A stretch of DNA of 64,000 nucleotides from Gibbula magus (lineage: Eukaryota > Mollusca > Gastropoda > Trochida > Trochidae). This document shows positions 33,313 through 45,203 of this stretch, piece by piece (positions within the stretch are counted from its first letter, which is position 1; each line of letters begins with the position of its first letter). Location: NCBI GenBank assembly GCA_936450465.1, contig OW388300.1, positions 17,745,266 through 17,809,265 on the forward strand, given 5' to 3'. The notes below the pieces were generated by a model. The model saw only the letters and a list, made by a program, of their open reading frames with translations, had not been told where the DNA came from and did no database searches. Both the position numbers and the translations under genes were made by a program.

Positions 33313-34299
33313 GAATGCCCTGGTGAACATATTTTGTACAAAAGAGAGGTAAACTGATCAACTACTGAAATGATTCTGCAACTAATTGTCCGTTATTTCA
33401 AACTGAAACTGGCGACTTTGCATCCTGTGGTGTTTGTACCGAAGTACACATCGTTTCTTTTCAACTCGATATCCAAGTGTCTTTAAAACAAACTGACAAT
33501 TCTGGTGTCATTTACCATAACCAACCGTCACAGTGCGACGCATCCAGTTATCATCAAATGATATCAATAGATAATGTCTATTGCAGTATTAATATATTTG
33601 GTAAAATGGACTTTGCAGAAGGTCAGTCCAGATTGTTTCGCGTCAGGGTTTAATCAACATAATTAAGTATTTACATGGGAGTGCCATGTCTGGGTATAAA
33701 ACAGTTACAGATGTCAGAACCGGAGTCTTTGCTTATCAATTGAACAGCTAATAGACTAATTAATAATTATATTATCAAGGTTGTACCTGTTTCAGAAGAT
33801 GTTGTTGATAACGTTGATCAATTATGGAGATGAAAAGTCTACCTGCCTATCTGCCATTATTAGAATGTTGAAAGTGCAGTAATCGAAGCTGTGGTCGTGT
33901 AAGTTTTTCCCTAGCTTTTCCCTGCTTTTATATGTATAGCTGCATCTGGGCCATATTGGGCTCTGATTTCCTGGCAAAGAACCCTAAGGAAATACGGCAA
34001 GGCTGAAATCAAGCAGATATGGAGACTGGCAAGTGCTATGCCTTGCGTAAGGAAGTTGATCATGATATATGATATGGTATATTAATAATATTTTATTAGG
34101 AACGTCCTTTCAATACAATCGTCGACAACAGTATTTAAGAATTAGATACTTAAACACAAATTAGGTGAAAATAATACCGCATTAAAGATTAGAAATGTAA
34201 AATTAGAATGTACCACATACATTGCAGGGAAATGGGAAACAATATGTAATTCAAAAATTAAGTTTGTCTATTCAGACATAAAGATATTGCTGTACTGCG
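33313..34299. other. downstream of copy B, nothing recognised
   Basis: Presumably the 3' UTR of copy B and intergenic DNA. I see no strong AATAAA soon after the stop. Confidence 0.5.
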
Positions 34300-35045
34300 T
34301 GGTTTGTAACGTTTATGAGTAGGGATGCTACCAATAGACCAATACGTGTCCTTTTGTCAAAAAGGAAGCGTACTAGACACTGAAATCTTTTGAACACTTT
34401 GGCGAAAGGAGGAGTGAAAATTAGATTGCTTATACCCTTTAAAGGGGCATTTGCACGTTTTATTTTGCAATTTTATTTTTCTTTTCAAATGTCTCATTTA
34501 TAATGATAGTTTATGTCATTTATATTACTTTAGAGGGTAAAACATCCTATTACACAAACCATTGTCCGTAGTGGTAATAACGGTGTTGCGTATAAAGCAA
34601 AAATTGCATGGAGGCCATTTTATTGTGAACACAATTTATTATTTTGTATGACAAAAAACGATTCCCATGGCTTTACGGAACCATGTACACTCATTTTTAA
34701 CCTGATTTTCCGAAGAGAGAAGAGTGTTTTACTATTGGTGACATTATTTGTCCAATACATTTCATCGACTTATTTCAGTGAAAAACGTGCTACTGCCCCT
34801 TTAAACCTATTTGTGTTTCTTTTTAATCGAATCTTTTGGATTTAGGAAGTTGAAACGTTGTTGTAAATACACCTTTTTACATTTTGACGGATACGGGTTA
34901 ATAACTTTGTAGATTTGATGACAACACCTCGAGCTCTATGTCTTTTTTTAAAGAATATCAACAGAATAAACCTCCAGTATTGTGTGAAGCCTCCTCAGAT
35001 TTGTTAACTCTTTGACAACAGATTCTGGAAAATGAGGAGTTTCAA
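34300..35045. repeat. older dispersed repeat split by a MITE
   Basis: 34300-34438 and 34805-35045 are the two halves of the repeat found intact at 7880-8240. The split falls at TATACCCTT|TA|..AACCTAT, corresponding to TATACCCTTGAAACCTAT in the intact copy. Confidence 0.75.
34442..34801 (+). mobile_element. 360-bp MITE with TA target duplication
   Basis: Terminal inverted repeats AAGGGGCATTTGCACGTTTT and AAAACGTGCTACTGCCCCTT, flanked by TA on both sides. No transposase. The TA duplication suggests mobilisation by a Tc1/mariner-type transposase; an alternative is a PIF-type TWA target. Confidence 0.88.
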
Positions 35046-35089
35046 CTCCATCATTTTCGGTAGATCGATCATCAGTGGCTTGGTCATGT

Positions 35090-35340
35090 GATCAATTCAG
35101 TAGTCAGAGCAAAAATGAGCTGGTTTCCAGAACACTGAAACTAACAGGATACCAAATGGAAACCAGTATTTCCAGTTGGTACCCAGACAGTTCTTAACAG
35201 TTTCCATGTGGTTTCCAGCAACAATGAAACTGAATTTTACACCAGTATCCGGATGGTATCCAGTGCGAATAATTACCCACTCCTCCAAATGGTATCCATC
35301 TGGTTTCCATGACTAACTTTCTTGTAGGTTTCAACTCAGG
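35090..35340. repeat. degenerate GTTTCCA/TGGAAAC repeat
   Basis: Irregular repeats of GGTTTCCAG, TGGAAACCAG and ATGGTATCCA in both orientations, grading into the ordered array beginning at about 35340. Confidence 0.6.
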
Positions 35341-35790
35341 TTCAATGTGATGGTTTCTAGATGGTTTCCATATTTCTTAGTTTACACTTGGTTTCAACTT
35401 GGTTTCAACTTTGTTTCCATGTTCAGATTTACTGTAGGTTTCAGTCTGGTTTCCATGTTTAGGTTTATTGTAGGTATCAGTCTGGTTTCCATGTTAAGGT
35501 TTACTGTAGGTTTCAACCTAGTTTCCATGTTGAAGTTTACTGTAGGTTTCTGTGTGGTTTTATTGTAATGGTTTACTGTAGGTTTCAGTGTGGTTTCAGG
35601 GTGATGGTTTACTGTAGGTTTCAGTGTGGTTTCAGTGTAATGGTTTACTGTAGGTTTCAGTGTGGTTTCAGTGTAATTGTTTACTGTAGGTTTCAGTCTG
35701 GTTTCCATGTTAAGGTATACTGCAGGTTTCAGTGTAGTTTCAGTGTAATGGTTTACTGTAGGTTTCAACCTGGTTTCCATGGTTGACATA
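35340..35790. repeat. 36-bp minisatellite
   Basis: Unit GGTTTACTGTAGGTTTCAGTGTGGTTTCAGTGTAAT, with variants where the second half is TGGTTTCCATGTTAA. It is open on both strands because 36 is a multiple of three, so the 133-aa minus frame and the 72-73-aa plus frames are artefacts. Confidence 0.9.
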
Positions 35791-36331
35791 AGCATGTTGT
35801 GCTAAACATGCATATCAAGCTTGTTATGATTTAAATGAACACAGTGCCAACAGCTACAGCATCAACTGCTATCTTCATCAAGAGCAATAATGGTTCGGAG
35901 AAAATAATTCTAGTAATGACAAAATAATTGTACTTTGTTATAAAGTTTATTACATAAATTGCCAATGGCAAAGTAATTCTTGGAATATTAGTTTAACTAA
36001 TTGCAAAACAATTACATCTGACAATCAAACTATTAAATGTATTTAAACACACAAGACTATGTGGTGATCCTAATTATGATCATCATAGATATACATTGAA
36101 CATTGCATTATTTGTATAAATTACTTCATACATGGTCCAGCAAAATAACATCAATTGAATTTGATGTGATTAACAGGGCATCGCTGCTGATTAAGAAAAG
36201 ATGATCAGTGATAAAACCACAGTTACGGGTTTTATTCTTGGTTATAACTGTCCAGCCGACGAGTCAATAGTCAATGCATTTGAGGAACAGGTGATTCTAC
36301 TTTCCTTGAGGAAAGGCCTGGTTTAATTATG

Positions 36332-36482
36332 TCATGAATCATCCTCCTGTGGCGATGTCAAAAACTTCAGCTTCAAACTAGTACCCTGTGTTTCCCATTG
36401 GGTATATGTTCGTCTTCTCTCGACCTCAAGCTGCAGAGAATCTTTGATCGTCCACACTATGCTTCCTTCGTGGTCTTCTTTA
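36332..36482 (-). CDS. terminal exon of an unidentified minus-strand gene
   Basis: On the minus strand a pyrimidine-rich acceptor ATTTTTCAG is followed by T-AAAGAAGACCAC..., reading (S)KEDHEGSIVWTIKDSLQLEV... to KFLTSPQEDDS and TGA at 36332. Fifty codons with ordinary, non-AT-driven amino acid usage stand out from the surroundings. The first base completes a phase-2 codon left by the exon at 36692-36759. No family is recognised; the charged, strand-like sequence gives no clear domain. Confidence 0.55.
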
Positions 36483-36691
36483 CTGAAAAATGAATGCAAA
36501 CATAATAAACATATATTAATAACAAACATAAATTTAAAAAGATACAACATTTGTATTTATTTATTTGTTCGCTCGTTTTACATTGACCTTTTTGGAGTGT
36601 TTTGAAAAGATACATGTACACTCTGAAACACCAGACATAATTTTGATTATGATATTATGATATGATAGTATTATTTCTTATATATATATAC

Positions 36692-36759
36692 CTGTTGTAC
36701 GTTGAGATAAAAGGATCATCTATATCGCCTTGGTAAGTTTTTCCATAAATGCATGGGTG
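36692..36759 (-). CDS. internal exon of the same minus-strand gene
   Basis: Minus-strand segment between an acceptor TACATCAG and a donor CAACAG|GTATAT. In phase 0 it reads HPCIYGKTYQGD then IDDPFISTYN and leaves two bases (AG), which the next exon completes as AGT. The phase match and the unusually non-AT-driven residues support it. Exons further upstream (higher coordinates) were not found; the gene may start far away or outside the window. Confidence 0.5.
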
Positions 36760-37589
36760 CTGATGTAGTAAGTATTATATTAATAAATAAATGAAACAGC
36801 AATATTCAAAGGACATTTTATATATTCTAATTTAAGGTCATAGTATGCATGACATAAAACAAATAATTAGTAAAACAACTGTAGCTGTAGATTTTGAGAA
36901 TGTAGTTTTCATGTTATCATTTATAAATTTTAGTGAATCAAGAAAGTGCAGACTGTTTGTATTGATGCTATAAATATTGAAATAATTATTTATTGGATAT
37001 GTAATACCTGTGCACTTTTAGGGAACAAACATAAATCGGAATACATAAACTATTAAATTATATAACTCTTTCTGTGGCAGGGTAAATATAAAGACATGTT
37101 TTACATAATGTGATTTGTTTAATATAGTCAAATGGTGCATATTCTCATATATATATATAATACATTTGGTGTCTGATAATTCTGAACGTAGCAGAAGATC
37201 TGTGATTTTTTTTTTAAATTGTACATATGCTATATATGATATATGATAAGTTCTTGTATGCGAATCTTAGTGTTACACCTTGAGAACAATTTTATTTTCT
37301 TAAATCAATAGGGTAGTTTATCGTAATGTTATTTTCTATCATTTTATCATTTTATTCTGCAAGGATGTCATACAGGGTGTGCCCTGATACAGTCCACAAT
37401 TATTCTATTTTTCAAGCCACAGTATTTCGAAGGTAGTTGATCATACGCAACAACACAATTACACCTTTCATTAAATTGTCATTGACCTTATAATTAATAA
37501 TTTGTTATTCTTTCACCTGTGTACTAAAGTTCATAATTGATTTCATTTCTTATCCAGCTTGTCCATTCATTCTACTAGAAAGTTTCATG

Positions 37590-38075
37590 TTGGTTTCCAT
37601 TAATGGAATCTATGAATGCCAATTTCAGAAATGGAAACCAACATGAAACTACCCTTGACAGTTTCATGTTGGTTTTTCCATTTAATGGGACCTTTAATGC
37701 AAATTTCAGGAAAAGAAACGAACATGAAACTCAAAATTATAGTTTCATGTTGGTTTCCATTTCATGGAATCTTTCATGGTTTTTCCATTTAATGGGACCT
37801 TTAATGCAAATTTCAGGAAAAGAAACGAACATGAAACTCAAAATTATAGTTTCATGTTGGTTTCCATTTCATGGAATCTTTGAATGCAAATTTCCAGGAA
37901 TTCAAACCAACATGAAACTTCACTTGATAGTTTCATGTTGGTTTCCATTTAATGGAAACAATAATTGCAATTTCCAGGAATGGAAACTAACATAAAACTT
38001 CAAATTGTAGTTTCATGTTGGTTTCCATTTCATGGAAACATAGATTCCCATTTCCAGGAATGGAAACCAACAGGA
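37590..38075. repeat. GTTTCATGTTGGTTTCCAT dyad satellite
   Basis: About five units of ~100-115 bp, each with AGTTTCATGTTGGTTTCCAT, a short (A)TGGAA centre, TTTCAGGAA or TTTCCAGGAA, then GGAAACCAACATGAAACT, the complement of the start. Each unit can fold on itself. The plus-strand frame 37603-37995 is created by the repeat. The same family occurs at 21860-22120. Confidence 0.88.
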
Positions 38076-38189
38076 AATACATAATCAGATTATGGAAATA
38101 CTAAATATTATAGAATCCAAAATTGATTCTAGTTGGAAACCAGTTTGCCTAGTTTCAGCGGATGGATACCAAGTGGATACTCCTATTAC

Positions 38190-40830
38190 CCAGTTTACAG
38201 TTGGTATAGTAATGTAATGTTATATAAACAACGTAAAGTGTCAGTTTCGATTATTGTTTTGGTAAAACATGTTAGTACTGGATGTCTTTTTGTGAATAGT
38301 GTCCTTGAGCATTTTCAATTTCTCCATTGTACTTTAAAATACCAGAGAAAGAGAAACATAAGACAAATTAAATTTATTCAAATAATTCATTTCTTTTATC
38401 TTGAGATATTGGTATGTGTATATTGTTACAGTGTTTGGGTGTTCTCATTTTGGTTCTAATAAATAATGAAAAGTTGCATTTGAAAAAAAACTTCTACTGA
38501 ACACAAAATATTTCATGGAGTCTCATTCGCAGACAATACATACATGGCAAGTATTATGTAGTTGACGTCTTGTGTTTGTTCCATTTAATTTCGAAAATAC
38601 CATAACAATATTAATTGTCCATGCATTGAATTTGCTAAAATCCATTTTCTGTTTAGGGGTGTCAAACATGTTTACCATGAGTAAATAAACGTGGATGCAA
38701 ACGTCAAAGCGGATTAGTTAAAAATGACGTAAAACCAGTATTGTTGAAACACCATTATTATCACCATCTTCATCACTCATGGTTAGCATAACATCGGAGC
38801 TATAACCTGCCCCAATTTGATTTTCGGAGCTAACAGATTAACAGTTGATACAGTTGAGTTGAGAATGCTAGGGTTTTCTCCAGGACAATCTAATCGTAAT
38901 CATAAATGTTAACAGTATATCTTAGTTATAAATGTTAGTTAGATTGGGAATTATAACAGTTTTTAATCAATCAGTTAATACGATAGTTTTAGAACGTCAC
39001 AATCAGGATGAACTTATTTAGATTTTAATGGAAGTGACGTTTTAAATATATTTTGGATAACTCATTGTTGTTTCTGTGAATATCATGTTTTTTATTACAC
39101 CAAATCGAGATACTCCGGTAATTAAACAATTCCTTATACTTGAGAGAGGTCATTGACTTAATGATGATCTTCATTAGACAAATTTAATTGAATTTGCCTT
39201 TTTTCCAAAATCTCTGATTTTGATGGTGCATACTGCTGTTACAAGTAATATTTGTTAAAAGATAGTTGCTAAAAGTATGATCAGGTCCCCTGAAAGAATG
39301 GGATCGATCCCATTACAATAAACAATGTTGACTTTAATTTCTCTGACACCAAAACACAAGGATCTATAGATGCAAATGATTGAAATTTCCTTTCTGTAAC
39401 TGCTAGATAATGTTTCTTACATATCATACGATTTGTATACTGAGACGATGTATTCTTTTTTATCAGAAAACTTTGATGAACAATTTGGGATGCTAAACTT
39501 TTCCCCCCGGTTTATATATTGCTTGATCCGAGGTCATAAAGGTGAAAGTTATTTCACGTCAGAAACTGACCAATCAGGAGCAGGTGACTCTAAAGACAGG
39601 AGAATAAGTGAGCATTGCTCACTCATATACCCCTCTTTTAACATTGCTAAAAAAAACCTGTTTCAATATAACAAAAGGTCATCGATGTTCAGTTTTTTTG
39701 TATGAACAGACCATAGACGTATTATGAAAGCAGAATATATATATATATATCTTACCCATATGGGAAGAAAGACACAGGGTAATATATTTTATGTAAGTCA
39801 CACGGGAGTAACACCTTTTCCTGGCTTTTGATTGGCTGCTACAGAAAATAAACTTTTTCATTGGTTGCCGGAACTACTTCATTCATCTTTTCAGTTCATT
39901 CACTATTTTTTACACTCAAACTCTCTTCTACATTAGAACAAGGAAAACGTAACCAAATGTACATTTATTTTTTATTAGCAATAAAGACGTTTCTATTATA
40001 TCTACACACTTGTTGATAATATTTTAGAAAAACAAAAAAATACTTTGTTAAATAAGGTAAGATAATTCGTCTGCTAATGAGTTGCCGATGTAAACAAACA
40101 TGGCGTCATCCGTATCGCCGATAAAAGTGAATGACCTCGTAAAGGTTGATGGAAGCATATTGGGAAGAGTGGTCAGAAGCGACGACACATTCTAGATATC
40201 GAATGATTGAGAACGTTCCAGTTTGAAAGATATTTAACTTTGACAAATATCCTGTCATGCAGTAGGCCTGCATACACGACTTCCGGTCGATTTCACTGAA
40301 CAATATTCAAATGTTCGCGGTGTTCTTCACCTTGTGTTTCTTGTTAAAAAGTTGACAGTCAAATAAAACCACTGTCTGAGTTGATTTTAAAAAATTGTTG
40401 TAGATTAAGAAAGAGTAGTTCGTTGTCTAGTCCTATATTTTCAATCTTGACGAAGTTGATGGTCTCGCAATGTGATGCGACTGTCACACGTAATGTCTCG
40501 CCTTCAAATGGAACACCCGACTGTACCCCTCACAAGGTTCGACACATTTCGTTTTAATTGCAATTATGAGTAAAAAAGGCAAGAAGTTTAATTTAATGTA
40601 CAATTACATGAATACATAATCTAACAATAATCTTAGGATAAGAATAACACATTATACTAAGGAACCTTTTGTTCTCGCGTAATGCATTTGTTTAAAAAGG
40701 TAGTGACGCGATGAAATTCCTGGAAAATTAGTCTCATCACACGCGTAGGGATACGGGGATTCCCCAACTACGGGTTTCCTTATAGAGGAACAGCTGATTT
40801 CTTTTTACGGATTTTTAGAATGAAAACGGA
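38190..40830. other. AT-rich stretch, nothing recognised
   Basis: No repeats or spliced coding segments that I can support. A short (AT)n at 39737-39750 is present. Confidence 0.5.
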
Positions 40831-40839
40831 TATGGGTAA

Positions 40840-40966
40840 GATAAACAATAACCAACTCGTGACGGGGAATGACAGATTATCTTTCCCTCGTCATATCAAT
40901 AAAGTAATTGATATGACTCGGGAAAGATAATCTGTCATTCCCCGTCACGAGTCAGTTATTGTCTAA
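40840..40966. repeat. near-perfect palindrome, ~60-bp arms
   Basis: GACGGGGAATGACAGATTAT...TCATATCAAT and its complement flank a 7-bp AAAGTA-type centre. Outer bases AACAATAACCAACTCGT against ACGAGTCAGTTATTGT are slightly diverged. Confidence 0.92.
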
Positions 40967-41067
40967 GTCTTCATTGTAAGTATGTCATCATTGATAAAAT
41001 TGTACTGTGCTTTAGAAGATAAGTTGATCAATTTTGAAAATTTGCTATGAATATTCAAAGGAGAGTA

Positions 41068-41470
41068 TGAAATATACAAATGACAGATATACACATCAGT
41101 GGTTACAAGTATAGTAACATTTGAACAATTAGTGTCCGAGTTATGAATGGGACAGAAAAATGTGAAAGACAAAGTTGAAAAATGGAGAAAACTTGCATAA
41201 ATTATGCAAATGTGGGTATGAAACATACAAAAGGCAGATGTACACATCACAGTTATTATATGTATCAAGTTTCGTAACATTTAAACAATTAGTGTCTAAG
41301 TTATGAGTGAAACAGAAGAGTGAATGGCGAAGTTGAAAAACTGAGAAAATATGCCTAAATTATGAAAATTAGAGTATGAAAAGGCAAAAGGCAGGTGTAC
41401 ACATCATGGGGATTGTACATATCAAGTTTAGGAAAATTTGAAAAACTGGTTTCAGAATTATGAGCAGAAC
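41068..41470. repeat. ~155-bp tandem repeat, three copies
   Basis: Units share GTATGAAA.ATACAAA, GGCAGATGTACACATCA, AACATTTAAACAATTAGTGTC and GTTATGAGTG..ACAGAA with progressive divergence. No coding sense in either direction. Confidence 0.8.
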
Positions 41471-41644
41471 GGAAAACGGGACGTGTCACCTCTTGTTATG
41501 GCTAGTTTAATAACACAATATGAGTATAAGTTCGCGGTAATTCTGCGCATAGTGCAATGATTGTTTCAATTGTTGTATAATCACAGGATCTTTCGTTGGA
41601 ATATTTTCGAAATTCAACACCTATTCGTTATGTAATATCGATGT

Positions 41645-42265
41645 ATTTACCATTTGACTGTCCCCCCTTCAGTCCATACATTGTCTTTTAATGCCATTGG
41701 TGATTTCTCCATTGTGAAATATTTGTTTCCGTTACTATAAGCATCCTTTTAGTAATCCTGAAGACAATATCTCGTGAGGTAGAAACGTGAAAATTTAAAC
41801 TTTCTAACTCACTCGATGCGATACACATGGTATTATTCAAGAAAAGACAGATCTCCTATATACATTGTCTGTTTTGTATTCATGGATACATGGTCGGTAA
41901 ATGAATGTCGATTCTGTAAATATACAGTGTACTCTTTTCTGTCACCTCTTGGCATCTTGTCTAATCATAAATTATAGTTATTCAAAAACTGTTTCGGTAG
42001 TTTTGCCCCCTCAAGATTTTGGTTTGATTATCATACACTTCCAAATTAAAGAATGTGTTTAACAATGTAGCAAACATTTCAAAAGATCCATTTGTACTAT
42101 GAAAGCAAAAACAGATATGTGTTTCGAAATCAATAAGAAAACAGTAGCCTAAATTAATCATTTCAATTCCTTTATTCTGAAATAAGGCATTGTTGTCCAT
42201 TCATATCCAAGCTTTCATTTTTGAACGCATTGTCTTTTTATTGTATTGTAGTAAGTTTAAAAAAA
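41645..42265 (+). repeat. duplicated 5' flank of the gene family (copy C side)
   Basis: Collinear with 9290-9812 upstream of copy A (shared GCCATTGGTGAT, TATTCATGGATACATGGT, ATCATACACTTCCAAA, ATCCATTTGT and CAATAAGAAAACAGTAGC). It indicates that the duplicated unit includes about 0.5 kb upstream, where any conserved promoter would lie. Confidence 0.75.
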
Positions 42266-42620
42266 ATGGCTGCATACTTGAAAGTTGCTCTTAGGTCGGC
42301 AAGTTTTCCCCTATCACTACCTGACAATGGTAACAACCTTATCCAACCATGTGGTCAGAAGCTGTGTAATGAACGTTGTGACAGTTTAAACTATTGTTCC
42401 TCTCCTATGTACGGCTTGAACACTCTCCAGGAACACAAACCTCATAAATACTCACAAGAAGATAGAACTATAGAGAAGAATCCGTTCTAGTGATGGAAGG
42501 AAGGTCAGATTTCGTGTAAGAATCAAGGTGGCGAACACAAGGAAATTGAGGAAGGCAAGCAACCAGATGAATAATAACATTCTCGCAGAAAAGTCTAACA
42601 ATGTGCCAACCATATATAAT
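42266..42620 (+). pseudogene. copy C: broken exon 1 of the tandem family
   Basis: ATG at 42266 opens MAAYLKVALRSASFPLSLPD... with CGQKLC..ERC...NYC intact. After YGLNTL an 11-nt deletion removes the fifth Cys region and shifts the frame, which stops at 42490. The homology to copies A and B continues out of frame (GATGGAAGGAAGGTCAGATT, GGTGGCGAACACAAGG) to about 42620. No exon 2-4 equivalents are seen downstream, so this is a truncated pseudogene. Confidence 0.78.
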
Positions 42621-42629
42621 TCCTAGTTT

Positions 42630-44530
42630 TTTTCCTATCATTTCCCTAGCTCATGTATCTGTATTTCCTCTCTATATTTTCTCGCTATGTATATAATATA
42701 TATATATATGTGTACAACGTTCATTTTACTTTGTGTTTAATTTTTGACTACTATGTAACAAATAAACAATAAAGCTATCTATCCCAAAGCTGCGCAACCT
42801 TATTGTGTTCAAATAGAAGTCAAATACATGCTCTCTTACCCATGGATGATCTTTCCCAATGAGGGAAAAGCATAGCATAGCATAGCATATGGATTTAATT
42901 AAAATCAGCCTCCGTTTGTTTCTGCATGAACAAATGGCTTTGTATCACTATTCAAACTTTTGCCGCCAAATTATAGTTGTCTAAAACACCTGTGTCTCAA
43001 TGACGAAAATAACAACTTTTAAACAGGAAAACAGGATCTTGTCTTGACAATTGTCATTCAAAGAAGGCCAAACTTTATATTATCGCTACAGTCACGCAGG
43101 TATAGTGCGCATTGTATGTAATACATATAGTTCAATATGCTAACGACTGAAATAACGGACTAAATTGTAAAGGTGATCAACTACCATCGAAACATTGTGG
43201 CTTGGAAGTTTTGAAAAAATAGCATTACAAATAACTACCTCATTGAAACTTAAATTCATATACAAGAACTTTGGTCATTATCTATAACACCTCGATGGTT
43301 GATACACATACAAAGCACCAGAAAGATTTTGATTCACCCCTGAAATGCCATTGAAGTTGTAGATGAACCGTATCACTTAATCTGCACAATAAAATCTTAG
43401 CAGTTGACGCTGCTTAAAATACAGCCAGGCAGAATCCACACAGAATATACAATTTCGCCAGATGATAGATAATACATTTTGAAGAAAATGCCTCATGTCG
43501 GGCTTCATGTCTGGCATGTATTTATTGGAGGTATTATGTCCCAAAAGAGCATTTGAATATGGCACAGACTTGGCTTCACTAATAAAATGTGACGGTTATT
43601 GAAGGTAAAATTTGAATCTGCTGATCTGTAATGAGAACTTTATGACTGTAATAAAATATTTGGACATGGTAAAGTTAATAGTAACATTTCATGCTTCAAT
43701 GATGTAATGCACGTTTCAAAGATAACTGGTTTGAATAAAACAACTGGTTCAGACCCAGAAACCATACTCAGTATGCCGAACATTGCAATGCCTGTTCTGA
43801 CTAAAATATTTGCCGACGTCAAAGCTTTCATTAAGTTAAGTCTTTTACAGTTGACCATTAATTCTTAATAAGCTTGACATTTCAGTGACTTCACATTGTT
43901 AACTTCATTCAAAATAGAAAATTCTATCATTCAAAATATACAATGATCTGTTTCTTTTAAGAGAGTTTTTCAGGAAGACAACAAATATTCTCAATTATAA
44001 TGTTTAACACATTATGATTAACACAAATGTTCAATCGTATTATATTCACTCAATGCCATGCCATAATTTAGCATGCCCTGAATCTAAATTTGTGACAAAT
44101 TCTTTTCAATGCTTGAATAGTTTCTCAAACAAATATTTTCAGCACAATATATTTTGTGATCATTGTAATGTGACACTGATGAACTTATCAAGTGTAAATA
44201 ACATGTTAAACACAGCATGTTATGGCATTTCTGAAAGGACAGACACAAACGTAAAACGCACACGTCATTGGATAATCAGTATTTTGAAAGATTTAATGAC
44301 CAAAACCAAAAAGACTTGGGAAGTGATGAGAGCAGATTAATTATACAATCATTACATCCCACTTGCAATATTTCCACCAATATAAACAACTCAACATAAG
44401 TAGCCTAAAGGTGGTTCCTTTTGGTTATTTTTAAATGCAATTGTAAACGCCTACGATATGTGCAAACACCATAGTGTCAATTCTATCAGTAATAAACTGT
44501 TTTAGAGGCATTCTAGAAGTTGGTGTGATA
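42630..44530. other. no gene recognised; short microsatellites
   Basis: Contains TATATATATATA at about 42695 and a (CATAG)4-type run at 42868-42888. The 108-aa frame 44014-44340 is Cys-containing but shows no family resemblance or codon signal, and I do not call it. Confidence 0.5.
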
Positions 44531-44531
44531 A

Positions 44532-45203
44532 AGAAGACAAATATTTATGGATGATCAACTTCTTTATTAACAATAGCGACGTTTCGGTATAGATCCTTAT
44601 ACCGTTATCAAGCATATGGGAGAGATGATAAAAACAGAGGTTATATACATGATACATTTTTGGTATGATAATGGCATGTTTTCACCTAACTAAACAATTA
44701 CCAAACTCAAATTGTTGACCGTATCATCAACCGCACCAAAACCTCAGCACCTAAACATACTACTACCAAGCCTACCCCTGCCCCTATTCGCATCCCACTA
44801 CCCTACATTGGCAAAACGTCACACCACATCAGCCGCCTACTCAAGCAGCAAGTAGGCATAGACACATACTTCTCCACGGCCACCCCACTCAAAACCATCA
44901 TTAGGGCTAATGGTAAGAAACACTCCACAGGTAAACAACAGACTAAAGGCGTAGTTTACAACATCAGCTGCAACTGTGGCAGCAACTACATTGGGGAAAC
45001 ATCAAAACATCCATGTTACACCTTTCATCTTATTGTTATCTCATATTGTTGTCTTTGTTATCTCATTATCATACCAAAAATGTATAATGTATATAACCTC
45101 TGTTTTTATCATCTCTCCCATATGCTTGATAACGGTATAAGGATCTATACCGAAACGTCGGTATTGTTAATAAAGAAGTTGATCATAAATATTTGTCTTC
45201 TTC
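44532..45203 (+). mobile_element. Penelope-like element remnant between inverted terminal repeats
   Basis: Inverted repeats of about 140 bp (44532-44674 and 45066-45203; AGAAGACAAATATTTATGG..., ACGTTTCGGTATAGATC, GGAGAGATGATAAAAACAG) flank 390 bp of coding remnant. Penelope-like elements often carry pseudo-LTRs in either orientation. The arms are near identical, so the insertion is fairly young. Confidence 0.82.
44708..45022 (+). pseudogene. Penelope-like RT C-terminus/linker and start of GIY-YIG endonuclease
   Basis: Open frame reads QIVDRIINRTK..., LPYIGKTSHHISRLLKQQ, YFSTATPLKTII, then VVYNISCNCGSNYIGETSK. The last block matches the start of the GIY-YIG domain in Penelope-like elements (Y.I.C.CG..YIGET). 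It breaks off after SKHPC and runs into the terminal repeat, so the rest of the endonuclease and the whole RT palm are lost. Non-autonomous. Confidence 0.8.

Noticed and set aside
35394..35795. 133-codon MET-RLKPTVN repeat protein on the minus strand
   Set aside because: The 36-bp minisatellite keeps the frame open; both strands are open equally.
36998..37050. Possible extra small minus-strand exon (FMYSDLCLFPKSAQ) upstream of 36692-36759
   Set aside because: The acceptor is weak and AT-rich, it is only ~42 nt, and nothing supports it beyond a phase-0 fit.
37603..37995. 130-codon frame MESMNANFRNGN...
   Set aside because: It lies entirely in the GTTTCATG satellite; periodicity explains the residues.
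44014..44340. 108-codon frame with several Cys
   Set aside because: No domain pattern, splice context or duplicate; composition is like other chance frames in this AT-rich DNA.
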